Source of the DNA: Asanoa iriomotensis
GTDB lineage: Bacteria; Actinomycetota; Actinomycetes; Mycobacteriales; Micromonosporaceae
Reading direction: 5' to 3'
Assembly (NCBI RefSeq): GCF_016862515.1
Contig: NZ_BONC01000044.1
Coordinates: 1-64,000, forward strand
Length of the DNA: 64,000 nucleotides
The position numbers and the translations under genes were made by a program. Shown piece by piece: positions 49,053 through 57,717 of this stretch. Position 1 is the first letter of the stretch. Every line of letters starts with the position of its first letter. The notes beneath the pieces are model-generated. The model was given only the letters and a program-made list of their open reading frames with translations, was not told where the DNA came from and made no database searches.

Positions 49053-49261
49053 ACCGCGACATCGTTGCACCCGCACCCGCACCCGCACCCGCACCCGCGG
49101 ACACCGACATCGATCCCGACCGCGCGATCGTCGCGGTCGCCTGGCCCACCGGCCGCCCGATCTACGCCTACACCGCCGAGGAGATCGCCGACGGCGTCGA
49201 CGTCTACACCCGCCGGCTGAAGGCCGCCGCCGCCGAGGCGGGTGCGGCAGATGCGCGCTGA
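49049..49261 (+). CDS. Small element protein sharing a motif with the VirB6-like tail
   Basis: A 70-residue protein from ATG 49049, overlapping the upstream stop (ATGA), with GGAAGGA before it. It begins with PA repeats from five tandem GCACCC hexamers (49067-49096), then VAVAWPTGRPIYAYTAEEIA, DGVDVYTRRLKAAA. The second half is nearly identical to the VirB6-like C-terminus, so it looks like a tail module duplicated as a separate protein. Role unknown. Confidence 0.7.
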   Translation: MNRDIVAPAPAPAPAPADTDIDPDRAIVAVAWPTGRPIYAYTAEEIADGVDVYTRRLKAAAAEAGAADAR

Positions 49262-50162
49262 CACCGAAGCCGCACCGCGCGCCCGAATTCCCGCCGACGT
49301 CGACCAACCCGACAAGATCATCTATGGGTTGACCGCCCGCCAGCTGGCGATCGTGGCGGTCGCCGTAGCGATCGCCTACGGCCTGTTCAAGATTCTGGGC
49401 CCGCTGCTGCCACAGCCGATCCTGATCGCCATCATGGTGCCGCTGGGCGGCGCGGCGATCGTGCTCGCGCTGGGTCGCCGCGACGGGCTGGCCCTGGACC
49501 TCTGGCTGCTCTCGGCAATCCGCCAGTCACGTGCACCCAAGCATCATGCCGCCGCTGCCGCCGAGCCGGTGCCGGCGTGGGCACCGGGACCGGGCATGGC
49601 GGTGCCCCAGCTACGGCTACCCGCCCGGGCCGTCTCCGAAGCCGGCGTCATCGACACCGGCGAGCAGGCCGTGGCTCTCGTGGCAGCCAGCACCGTCAAC
49701 CTGGCCCTGCGCTCCGGCGATGAGCAGATGGCGCTGATCGGCGCCTACGGGCGGTGGCTCAACGGGCTCTCCGGCCCGGTGCAATTGGTCATCTCCGCGC
49801 AACGGGTGGACCTATCCAGCCACGCGCAGCGGGTCGCCGACCTAGCCGCGACCATCGGCAACGCGGCGCTGGCCGACGCCGCGTACGACTACGCCGAGTT
49901 CCTCGACCAGCTGGCCGAACATCGCGACCCGCTGTGGCGCACCGTCACGATCGCGGTCACGGCCAAGGCCGACAAGGGCCGCGACACCGAAGTCCTGCGC
50001 CGGGCCGATCACGCCGCCACCGCACTGGCCGCTTTGGGCGCGCAGACCGCCGTGCTGGACGGGCCCACTGCCACCGCAGTGCTCACCTGCGCCACCGATC
50101 CGTACGCCCCGGTCGACGTCACCTGGCCCCGGTCGCGCCCAGGCGCGCCGGTGACCGGATAA
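49251..50162 (+). CDS. PrgI-like T4SS inner-membrane protein with cytosolic domain
   Basis: A 303-residue protein. The start RIPADVDQPDKIIYGLTARQL followed by helices AIVAVAVAIAYGLFKI and ILIAIMVPLGGAAIVLALG is the PrgI family (VirB3-equivalent). It then carries about 190 cytosolic residues (GWALVAASTVNLALRSGDEQ-like region; LIGAYGRWLNGLSGPVQLVISAQRVDL) that resemble the N-terminal part of VirB4-type proteins. ATG 49251 overlaps the previous gene by 11 nt. The next gene is the VirB4-like ATPase. Confidence 0.75.
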   Translation: MRADTEAAPRARIPADVDQPDKIIYGLTARQLAIVAVAVAIAYGLFKILGPLLPQPILIAIMVPLGGAAIVLALGRRDGLALDLWLLSAIRQSRAPKHHAAAAAEPVPAWAPGPGMAVPQLRLPARAVSEAGVIDTGEQAVALVAASTVNLALRSGDEQMALIGAYGRWLNGLSGPVQLVISAQRVDLSSHAQRVADLAATIGNAALADAAYDYAEFLDQLAEHRDPLWRTVTIAVTAKADKGRDTEVLRRADHAATALAALGAQTAVLDGPTATAVLTCATDPYAPVDVTWPRSRPGAPVTG

Positions 50163-50173
50163 GGAGAGCTGAC

Positions 50174-51964
50174 GTGAACCTGTTGTCCCGAAAACGAAAA
50201 ATCAAGATCGAGAACACTGAGAGCCCGGCCGAACAGGCCGGGCTCTCGTCCGTTCTGGGCCCGGCCGGCGTGCTGAACATGCCGCGCTACCTACAGGTCG
50301 GCGACGGCTACGCCGCCGTGTTGATCGTGACCGGCTACCCCGCCGAAGTCGGGGCGGCCTGGCTCGACCCGCTGCTGGGCTGGCCCGGCCGCCTCGACGT
50401 CGTGGTCTATGTCGACCCGCTCACCCCGCAGGTGGCCGCAGCCCGGCTGCGCAAGCAGCGCGCCCGGCTGGAGTCCAACCGGCGCAGCGACACCGAGAAA
50501 GGGCGGCTGCTCGATCCCGCGGCCGAAGCCGCCGCCGATGACGCCGCCGAACTGGCCGACCGGATCGCCCGCGGGCACTCCAAGCTGTTCCGCTGCGGGC
50601 TCTACCTGTGCGTGCACGCCACGACGGTCGAGGAGCTGCAGGAGTCCATCGCCCACGTGCGGGCCGTTGCCGCCTCGGTGCTCCTGGACACCCAACCGGC
50701 AACCTGGCGGCAGCTGCAGGGATGGATCTCCACTCTCCCGCTGGCCACCGACAACCTCGGCATGCGGCGGGTCATGGACACCGAAGCCATCGCCACCATG
50801 TTCCCGCTCGCGTCGCCTGACCTGCCCGCCCCGCTGCCCGGCGAGCCGGCCCCGGCCGGCGGCATGCTCTACGGCCTCAACCCCGATTCGGCCGGAATCG
50901 TTTGGTGGGACCGGTGGAACCAGCACAACGCCAACAGCATCGTGCTGGCCCGCAGCGGGGCCGGCAAGTCGTACTTCGTCAAACTGGAGGTGCTCAGGTC
51001 GCTGGCTGACGGCGTGCACGTCTCGGTCATCGACCCGGACAACGAGTACCACCGGCTGGCCGGTGCCGTCGGCGGCACGACAATCCACCTCGGCGCCGGC
51101 GGCGTCCGCCTCAACCCGCTCGACATCCCGCCCGGCGACCGCCGCGACGACGCGCTGACCCGCCGGGCGCTTTTCCTGCACACCCTCATCGCCGTGCTCC
51201 TGGGCGAGCAACCCCCACCGGCCGAACGCGCCGCGCTCGACAAGGCGATCATCGCCGCGTACGCCACCGCCGGGATCTCCAACGATCCCGACACCTGGCA
51301 ACGGCAGGCACCGCTGCTGCGCGACGTATCAACGGCGCTCGCGGCCGACGGCAGCGACGCCGCCCTCAACCTCGCCGCCCGGCTGACGCCCTGGGTCTCG
51401 GGCAGCTTCAAGGAGCTCTTCGACGGTCCAACCACGACCGTCCCCCACGGGCAGCTCGTCGTGTGGTCGACCCGGCAGCTCGCTGACGAGCTGCGGGCAC
51501 CCGGGATGCTACTGGCTCTCGACGCGATCTGGCGCGTGGTCGACGTGCCGCTGGCCACCACCGGGCAACCGCCCCGCCGACTGGTCATCGTCGACGAGGC
51601 ATGGGTGCTGCTCAAAGACGGCGAGGGCGCCAAGTTCCTCTACCGACTGAGCAAGAGCGCCCGCAAACGCCGGGCCGGCGTCGCCGTCATCACCCAGGAC
51701 GTCGGCGACCTGCTCGGCTCTGACCTCGGGCAGGCGGTCATCGCCAACGCCGCCACCCAGATCCTGCTGCGCCAGGCGGCCCAGTCGGTCGACGCCGTCG
51801 CCGACAGCTTCGGCCTGACCGCCGGCGAGGCCCGGCTGCTGCTGGCAGCCCGACGCGGCGAAGGCCTGCTGATCTCAGGCACCCACCGGGTCAGCTTCCA
51901 AGCGGTCGCCTCCAAGAAAGAACACAGGCTGTGCATCGGAGACCTCGAAGTCGACGACGAGTAG
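50174..51964 (+). CDS. VirB4-like conjugation ATPase
   Basis: A 596-residue ATPase driving T4SS assembly. Walker A LARSGAGKSYFVKLEVLRSL (about 259), Walker B RRLVIVDEAWVLLKDG (about 472), then SARKRRAGVAVITQDVGDLL and ATQILLRQAAQSVDAV typical of VirB4/TraC. GTG 50174 has AAGGAGAG upstream. Within the first 25 codons lies a strong 12-bp hairpin (50219-50247). A terminator follows the stop. Confidence 0.9.
   Translation: MNLLSRKRKIKIENTESPAEQAGLSSVLGPAGVLNMPRYLQVGDGYAAVLIVTGYPAEVGAAWLDPLLGWPGRLDVVVYVDPLTPQVAAARLRKQRARLESNRRSDTEKGRLLDPAAEAAADDAAELADRIARGHSKLFRCGLYLCVHATTVEELQESIAHVRAVAASVLLDTQPATWRQLQGWISTLPLATDNLGMRRVMDTEAIATMFPLASPDLPAPLPGEPAPAGGMLYGLNPDSAGIVWWDRWNQHNANSIVLARSGAGKSYFVKLEVLRSLADGVHVSVIDPDNEYHRLAGAVGGTTIHLGAGGVRLNPLDIPPGDRRDDALTRRALFLHTLIAVLLGEQPPPAERAALDKAIIAAYATAGISNDPDTWQRQAPLLRDVSTALAADGSDAALNLAARLTPWVSGSFKELFDGPTTTVPHGQLVVWSTRQLADELRAPGMLLALDAIWRVVDVPLATTGQPPRRLVIVDEAWVLLKDGEGAKFLYRLSKSARKRRAGVAVITQDVGDLLGSDLGQAVIANAATQILLRQAAQSVDAVADSFGLTAGEARLLLAARRGEGLLISGTHRVSFQAVASKKEHRLCIGDLEVDDE
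50219..50247 (+). promoter_or_regulatory. Strong hairpin inside the 5' end of the VirB4-like gene
   Basis: GAGAGCCCGGCC (50219-50230), loop GAACA, and a perfect complement (50236-50247): a 12-bp GC-rich stem 45 nt after the start codon. There is no T-tract. It could slow ribosomes or polymerase early in the gene. Confidence 0.5.
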
Positions 51965-51991
51965 AGCCACCCACCTGATCTCACCACCCCA

Positions 51992-52039
51992 GGGCTGGTC
52001 CCGGCACCTCCACGCGAGGTGCCCGGGGCCAGCCCTTTT
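51992..52039 (+). terminator. Terminator between the VirB4-like and coupling-protein genes
   Basis: GGGCTGG (51992-51998) pairs with CCAGCCC (52029-52035), with an inner stem GGCACCTC/GAGGTGCC, followed by TTTT. It lies 28 nt after the VirB4-like stop and 27 nt before the next start, so it may act as an attenuator for the coupling-protein gene. Confidence 0.75.
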
Positions 52040-52065
52040 CGCGTTTCCGAGAAGGTGCCCACCCC

Positions 52066-54621
52066 ATGACCTGGCCTGCTGCACTCCTCGTCCCGTCACC
52101 ATCCACACCCGCCACCCCCGACCCGGCGCCGACACCGGAATTCGCGACGCCCGGCCCATCGCGATGGATCATGCACACCGCGACGAGCGTCGTCGACTGG
52201 TGCACCGACCGGCCCTGGCTGCTCGCCGTCGTCGCGTTGCTGCTCGCGACCGGGTACGCCGCCCGGCTGTTCCTCATCGCCCGACAGCAGAACCGCATGC
52301 GCCAGCACGCGCGGCTAGTCCTGATCAGCCCACCGCCGGAGGTCGAACCCTCCGGCACTGCCGTTCTGTGGGCCACGCTCGCAGAGATTCTGCGGCCCAG
52401 CTGGCGGCGCCGGCTGCGCGACGGCCGCCCGCATGTGGCCGTGGAATACCGGTGGTCGGGGCGGCAGCTGCAGATCGGCGTCTGGCTGCCCGGCACCGTC
52501 GCCTACGGACCGATCCTCGCGGCAATTCGCGGTGCCTGGCCCGGCGTCGCGGTCGAGATCACCGAACCCACCGCCCCGCTGCCGAGCGACGCGATCAGCG
52601 TCGGCGGCGCCCTGGCCCCCGTCCTGCCGGCGTGGTTCCCGCTGGAAACCGACCACGACGCCGACCCGTTGCGCACGCTAATCCAGGCCGCCGCCGGACT
52701 GAGCAACCACGAGACCGCCTGCGTACAAGTCCTGGCCCGGCCCGCCACCAACCGCCAGATCGGCCGGCTTCGCCGCGGCGTGCAGGCGCTGCGCACCGGC
52801 AAACCGCCCCGCACCCTGCTCGACCCGGCCGCCTGGGTCAGCGGCGTGCTCGATCTCGTACTGGAACTGCTCGGGCCGGCCCGCCACCCCTCCCGCACCA
52901 CCACGAACCGCTACCAGGCGAACCTGCCCGGCGCCGACCCCCAACGTGAACGCGATGCCCGCGCGGCCGTCGACAAACTCGCCGGAGCACCACTGTGGGA
53001 AATCGCCGTGCGCTATGCCGTCGCACACACCGGCCGTGGCGGCACCCCGCAAACCCTCGCGCCGCGCCTGTCCAGCCTCGCGCACGGCCTCGCCTCGGCA
53101 TACGGCGTCTACGCCGGCCGTAACCGGCTGCGCCGCCTGCGGCTCAAACACCCCAACCCGGTGCTGGCGTCACGGGTCCTGCGCCGCGGATTCCTGCTCA
53201 ACAGCAGCGAACTGTCCTGCCTCGCCGCCCTGCCCACCGATGTCGCCGTCCCCGGCCTGGATCGCGCAAGGGCCAAGCCCATGCCAGCACCCATCACCGT
53301 GGCCACCGGCGGACGCGCCACCAAGGTCCTCGGCGTCTCCCAAGTCGGCGGCCACAAGGTCGCTCTCAAGGCCGCCGACGCCCGTCAGCACGTCCACGTG
53401 CTCGGATCCACCGGCTCCGGCAAGTCCACCCTCCTCCTCAACATGATCTTGGAGGATGTGCACGCCCGACGCGGGGTCATCGTCATCGACCCCAAAGGCG
53501 ACCTCGTCACCGATGTGCTGGATCGGCTCCCGGCGAAGCTCGCCGACAAGCGGCTGTTCCTCCTCGATCCGGACCAGCCGGCCGGCGCGACGCTCAACCC
53601 CCTCGCCGGCACCGACCACGACCTCGTCGTCGACCACATTGTGTCGATTTTCGGGAAGATCTTCGCGAAGCACTGGGGACCGCGTATCGACGACACGCTG
53701 CGCATGGCGTGCCTGACCCTGCTGCGTAAGGCCAACGCCACGCTCACGCTGGTTCCGTCTCTGTTGCAGGACAAGCAGTTCCGCGCGGCGTTCACCGCCG
53801 ACCTGGACGACCCCGAAGGCCTGCTCGGGTTCTGGCAGTGGTTCGAGAGCACCCCACCGCCGGTGCGTTCACAGGTCATCGGCCCGGTCCTGGCCAGGCT
53901 GCGCAGCTTCCTCACTCGTCCGTTCGTGGGACAGACCATCGGCGCCCCCCGTTCCACCGTCGACATGCGCCGCGTGCTCGACGGCGGCATCCTGCTGGCC
54001 CGGCTGCCCAAGGGGCAGATCGGCGAAGAGACCTCCCGGCTGATGGGGTCGTTCATCCTGGCCTCGGCATGGCAGGCGGCCACCGCTCGTACCCGCATCG
54101 CCGAGCAGGACCGCCGCGACGCGGTGGCCTACATCGACGAGTCGCACAACTTCCTGAACCTGCCCGGCAGCGTCGGCGACATGCTCGCCGAAGCCCGCGG
54201 CTACCGCTTCGGGCTCGTCCTGGCGCACCAGAACCTCACCCAGATGCCGCGGGACACGCAGCTCGCCCTGAGCGCCAACGCCCGCAACAAGGTCTATTTC
54301 AGCTGCGCACCGGAGGACGCGCACCAGCTCGCCCGGCACACCATGCCCGAGCTGTCCGAGCACGACCTCAGCCATCTGGACGCGTTCCAGGCCGCCTGCC
54401 GGCTCGTCGTCGACGGCCGCGAGACACCCGCGTTCACCCTGCTGACCCAGCCGGCCAAGCCCCTCGTCGACGAGACGACTGCGGTCCGGCAGGCCGCCCT
54501 GGCCAACGTCGCCGACCCGGCCAACGGTCCCGCCGCAATCGCCCGCCTCGCCGGTGTCAAGACACCGGACGACACCGCCACCCAACCGGACCCAACACCA
54601 GCAGACGACAGCGCCGCGTAA
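52066..54621 (+). CDS. Type IV coupling protein (VirD4/TraD-like DUF87 ATPase)
   Basis: An 851-residue ATPase that links the DNA substrate to the channel. An N-terminal hydrophobic helix (PWLLAVVALLLATGYAARLFLIAR) anchors it; about 380 residues of linker follow. Walker A is LGSTGSGKSTLLLNMILED (about 447), then GVIVIDPKGDLVTDVLDRL, Walker B DAVAYIDESHNFLNLPG (about 688), and the RYRFGLVLAHQNLTQM-type motif III. The C-terminus is acidic/Pro-rich. Starts at ATG 52066 after GAAGGTG. Its stop sits inside a hairpin terminator. Confidence 0.9.
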   Translation: MTWPAALLVPSPSTPATPDPAPTPEFATPGPSRWIMHTATSVVDWCTDRPWLLAVVALLLATGYAARLFLIARQQNRMRQHARLVLISPPPEVEPSGTAVLWATLAEILRPSWRRRLRDGRPHVAVEYRWSGRQLQIGVWLPGTVAYGPILAAIRGAWPGVAVEITEPTAPLPSDAISVGGALAPVLPAWFPLETDHDADPLRTLIQAAAGLSNHETACVQVLARPATNRQIGRLRRGVQALRTGKPPRTLLDPAAWVSGVLDLVLELLGPARHPSRTTTNRYQANLPGADPQRERDARAAVDKLAGAPLWEIAVRYAVAHTGRGGTPQTLAPRLSSLAHGLASAYGVYAGRNRLRRLRLKHPNPVLASRVLRRGFLLNSSELSCLAALPTDVAVPGLDRARAKPMPAPITVATGGRATKVLGVSQVGGHKVALKAADARQHVHVLGSTGSGKSTLLLNMILEDVHARRGVIVIDPKGDLVTDVLDRLPAKLADKRLFLLDPDQPAGATLNPLAGTDHDLVVDHIVSIFGKIFAKHWGPRIDDTLRMACLTLLRKANATLTLVPSLLQDKQFRAAFTADLDDPEGLLGFWQWFESTPPPVRSQVIGPVLARLRSFLTRPFVGQTIGAPRSTVDMRRVLDGGILLARLPKGQIGEETSRLMGSFILASAWQAATARTRIAEQDRRDAVAYIDESHNFLNLPGSVGDMLAEARGYRFGLVLAHQNLTQMPRDTQLALSANARNKVYFSCAPEDAHQLARHTMPELSEHDLSHLDAFQAACRLVVDGRETPAFTLLTQPAKPLVDETTAVRQAALANVADPANGPAAIARLAGVKTPDDTATQPDPTPADDSAA

Positions 54622-54644
54622 CCCAACAGCCACGCGGCGCTGTC
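54607..54644 (+). terminator. Hairpin with the octamer in its loop
   Basis: Perfect 13-bp arms GACAGCGCCGCGT (54607-54619) and complement (54632-54644); the 12-nt loop is AACCCAACAGCC and contains a CCCAACAG copy. It overlaps the coupling-protein stop codon and is likely its terminator. Confidence 0.7.
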
Positions 54645-54675
54645 CCGTGCTGCCCAACACCCTACGGAGAACTCT

Positions 54676-55152
54676 GTGACCACACCCAACACCACCGATC
54701 AACCCGACCCGCAGCACCGCCGGCGACTCGCCGACCAGATCGCCAACCAGCTCTACACCGCGAGGCTGCTCGGCGGAGCGGTCCGCATCGTCCAACGCCA
54801 TCCCGCCTACCTCAACCTGCGTCCACAGCTGCACGACATCCTCACCGCCGCACCGCAGATCGCCGCCGGCGGCGATCCCGAGCTCGTGCGGGTCGCCCGG
54901 ACCCCCAGCGGCGCCCTCGCGGTCATCCGACTGCATGGGCCGGCGTGGAGCCTGATCCTGTCGTCCGGCCATCCGATGCCCAACTGGCTGCTGGCCGTCC
55001 ACGACGCGTACCCGCTGCACCTGCTACCACCGCGACGAGCCCGGCCAGGCCATCTGCAGGCCCTCGACCTTCGCGCCGACGTCTTCGCCGAGGCCGAGCT
55101 GACCCGCATGTGCCAGCGCATCCACGCCGCTCTGCCGCCCGGCCCGGGCTGA
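54676..55152 (+). CDS. Hypothetical element protein
   Basis: A 158-residue soluble protein from GTG 54676. Helical N-terminus (RRRLADQIANQLYTARLLGGAVR), then mixed alpha/beta sequence (RVARTPSGALAVIRLHGPAWSLILSSG). No recognised family, no membrane segment, no Cys cluster. It sits between the coupling protein and a gp88-like gene, the usual place for small element-specific proteins. Confidence 0.55.
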   Translation: MTTPNTTDQPDPQHRRRLADQIANQLYTARLLGGAVRIVQRHPAYLNLRPQLHDILTAAPQIAAGGDPELVRVARTPSGALAVIRLHGPAWSLILSSGHPMPNWLLAVHDAYPLHLLPPRRARPGHLQALDLRADVFAEAELTRMCQRIHAALPPGPG

Positions 55153-55233
55153 CACCGCCCGGCGCGGCAGCGCCGCTCGAACTGATGCTCCGACCGCGTC
55201 GCCTCCTTGCCCCTTCTCACCCAGGGGACACCC

Positions 55234-56025
55234 ATGCCTGCAACCGTTGACACCCAACCCTTCTCGCGGCCGAAACGGCTGCTCACCCAGAACCGCGAAC
55301 TCAAAGCCATCGGGGTGTGGAACTGGACGTTGCCCGCCTGGGCCGGCCGGTTGCCCGACGGCCGCACCTACAACACCTGCCCCGCCGCCGGGATCTGCCG
55401 GCAGGTCTGCTACGCGCGCAACGGCACCTACCTGTGGCCCGCCGTGCGCCGTCGACACCACGCCAACCTCGCCTTCGTGCTCGACGACCTGGCCGGCTGG
55501 GAGGTCGCCATGACCGCCGAGCTCGGCGCCCGCCGCCACCGCGGCGCGTGGATCCGCATCCACGACTCCGGGGACTTCTTCAGCGACGACTACCTGCTGG
55601 CGTGGCTGCGCATCTGCCGCACCCGGCCCGGCCAGACCTTCTACGCCTACACCAAGGAAGTCTCGCGCTTCCGGCGGCTGGTCGAACCCGAGCCGCCGGC
55701 CAACTTCCTCTGGGTCTACTCCTACGGCGGCACCGAGGACCGCCTACTCGACCCCGCGGTCGACCGGGTGGCCGACGTGTTCCCCACCGAGGAGGCGATC
55801 ACCGCGGCCGGCTTCTCCTCCCAGGATGCCTCCGACCTTCTGGCGGTGATCGGCCCGCGGCTGGTCGGCATACCCGCCAACCGCATCCCACGATTCGTCC
55901 GCATCCTCAACGGGCGCCGCTTCAGCCAATGGCAGGCCGACGAGGACGTCGTCCGGCGACGGCGGGCCGCAGGCACAGCAAGGCGCTCTCGAATCGCCAC
56001 GGGGGAAGCGGTTCGAGAGCGCTGA
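55234..56025 (+). CDS. Phage gp88-like domain protein
   Basis: A 263-residue protein. The region YNTCPAAGICRQVCYARNGTY with cysteines in CxxxxxCxxxCYA arrangement, then WIRIHDSGDFFSDDYLLAWL and FYAYTKEVSRFRRL, matches the actinophage gene-product-88 family (radical-SAM-like Cys pattern). Start ATG 55234 (MPATVDTQPFSRPKRLL) has AGGGGA upstream. An 11-bp inverted repeat near the stop (55983-55993 with 56012-56022) could end transcription. Biochemical role unknown. Confidence 0.7.
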   Translation: MPATVDTQPFSRPKRLLTQNRELKAIGVWNWTLPAWAGRLPDGRTYNTCPAAGICRQVCYARNGTYLWPAVRRRHHANLAFVLDDLAGWEVAMTAELGARRHRGAWIRIHDSGDFFSDDYLLAWLRICRTRPGQTFYAYTKEVSRFRRLVEPEPPANFLWVYSYGGTEDRLLDPAVDRVADVFPTEEAITAAGFSSQDASDLLAVIGPRLVGIPANRIPRFVRILNGRRFSQWQADEDVVRRRRAAGTARRSRIATGEAVRER

Positions 56026-56194
56026 ACCTCAACGTACGCCGACACGCTGCCCGGCTCAAGGCCGGGCCGATCGATCTTGTCCTGCCCGGCCCGGACCCGG
56101 TCACCGGGTCGGCCCACGACCCGGCCGGGACCCCACGTCATCAGGCCGACCCCAGGTCGACCCACGCCACCCAACACCGCAGCTAGGAGCCCAC

Positions 56195-57169
56195 ATGCCC
56201 GGCACCGGACCAACCCGACACTTCCCTACAGGGGAAGTCTCCCGACCGGGGACGCAGCCCTTCCTGCTGCTACCCACCTCCGACTCCGTCACCACCTCAC
56301 CCGTCTCCACGCTCATCGACATCTCCCACCGCCTTCGCCCCCGCGACTACACCATCGCCTCCCTTCTCCATGAACACACCATGCTCACCACCGACCAACT
56401 CGCCATCATCCTGTTCACCAACTCCATCACCTGCCGACACCGCCTCGGTGTTCTTCGCTCGATCGGCTACCTCGACCGGTTCATCCGCCGCAACCAGCCC
56501 GGCACACCCAACGTCGTCTGCTGGATTCCCGGTCCCCTCTCGGCGCGCCTGACCGCCCTGTCGACCGGGGACACACCACCTACCCCGAAAGCACTCCGCG
56601 AACGGCAAGACCGCATCTACGCCAACCCCGCCCTCGACCACCTCATCGACACCAACTGGTTCGGCACCCGCCTGTTGGCCCACAGCCGCGCCGACACCAA
56701 CACCGCACTGCTGCGCTGGTGGTCCGAACGCACCACCGCCAACATGTTCGGCCAGCGCATCCACCCCGACGGGCACGGCGTCTGGACCGACGGCACCCGC
56801 CAGGTGGGCTACTTCCTCGAACTAGATCGGGGCACCGAACCCATCGGCAAACTCGCCGATAAGCTCAACTCCCACCGGCGGCTGCGCGCCGAAGGCGGCC
56901 CGAGCTACCCGATCCTGTTCGCCCTGCCCAACCGCACCCGCGAGCAGAACCTGCACCGGCGGCTGGCCGAGCGCCCCGAACCGAGCCTCGTCGTCGCCAC
57001 CACCTCACCCGAGTCCGGCACCGACCCTGCCGACGCGGTCTGGCGACTGGTCGGCAACGGGCGGCACCGCCTTGCCCTGGCCGACCTGCCGGCCAGCCAC
57101 GGCCAGCCCGGCCCTCTCAACCCCGGACCGCCGGCAGCCGATCAGCATCCCCTGCACCACATGCACTGA
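56195..57169 (+). CDS. Replication-relaxation family protein
   Basis: A 324-residue protein of the replication-relaxation type common on actinobacterial plasmids and conjugative elements. A winged-helix region lies at HTMLTTDQLAIILFTNSITCRHRLGVLRSIGYLDRF; downstream GTRQVGYFLELDRGTEPIGKLADKLNSHRRL is the conserved nuclease-like core with Glu/Asp and Lys. Family members are linked to plasmid replication or relaxase function. An ATG 56195 start adds some 40 leader residues before the conserved part (HRLRPRDYTIASLL). The octamer-rich region 57266-57651 follows it. Confidence 0.75.
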   Translation: MPGTGPTRHFPTGEVSRPGTQPFLLLPTSDSVTTSPVSTLIDISHRLRPRDYTIASLLHEHTMLTTDQLAIILFTNSITCRHRLGVLRSIGYLDRFIRRNQPGTPNVVCWIPGPLSARLTALSTGDTPPTPKALRERQDRIYANPALDHLIDTNWFGTRLLAHSRADTNTALLRWWSERTTANMFGQRIHPDGHGVWTDGTRQVGYFLELDRGTEPIGKLADKLNSHRRLRAEGGPSYPILFALPNRTREQNLHRRLAERPEPSLVVATTSPESGTDPADAVWRLVGNGRHRLALADLPASHGQPGPLNPGPPAADQHPLHHMH

Positions 57170-57265
57170 GCCCGCCCCGCCTCCGACGGGACCGGTCACC
57201 CGGTCCCGTCGGCGTCTCACGCCGCAGCCTCGACCGCCATGCGGTCACCCGGCGCCTGCCACGGG

Positions 57266-57651
57266 CACCCAACACGGCCCCGCTCGACCCAACACGGTTC
57301 GCCAGTCATCGAGCGGTCAGCCCAACAGTGCAGCTCAACCCCCTTCCGGCCGTGATCATCGGCTGGACCGGCTGTTGGGTGCAGCCGGTACGGTGAAGTC
57401 TTCTCATAGAGAACCCCCACCAAGCACCACCCCTCGGGCCCGGCGCCCACGACCGCGGTAGCAACCGCCCACCCGCCTTCCGGCCGGTCGGCCTGCACCG
57501 CCCGTGACCCGCCAAACCCCACCGCACCGCGCACCACCACGCACCACCTCCGCGCCCTCATGGCGCACCTACGCCCGGCGCCTCTCGCGCTCCGGCGTTC
57601 CTGCACCGCCATTCATCGCGGCTGTGCTTCCTCCGCGCGCCTCACCCAACA
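57266..57651. repeat. Fourth octamer cluster (548-bp gene-free region)
   Basis: Between the replication-relaxation gene and the cargo operon (57170-57717) lie CCCAACAC at 57268, 57288 and 57646, CCCAACAG at 57321 and its complement at 57372. No supported gene in the region. The spacing between copies is irregular (20, 33, 51 nt then a gap), looser than in the 44-kb cluster. Confidence 0.7.
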
Positions 57652-57717
57652 CCGGCTTCCGCAGCCGGCGATGCCGCGCATCCACACCCGTTCTCTATCC
57701 ACAATGGAGGCTTTACC

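Noticed and set aside
49067-49096. Tandem GCACCC hexamer as a possible regulatory or origin repeat
   Set aside because: It lies in frame in a small gene and encodes a Pro-Ala linker; simple coding repeat explains it.
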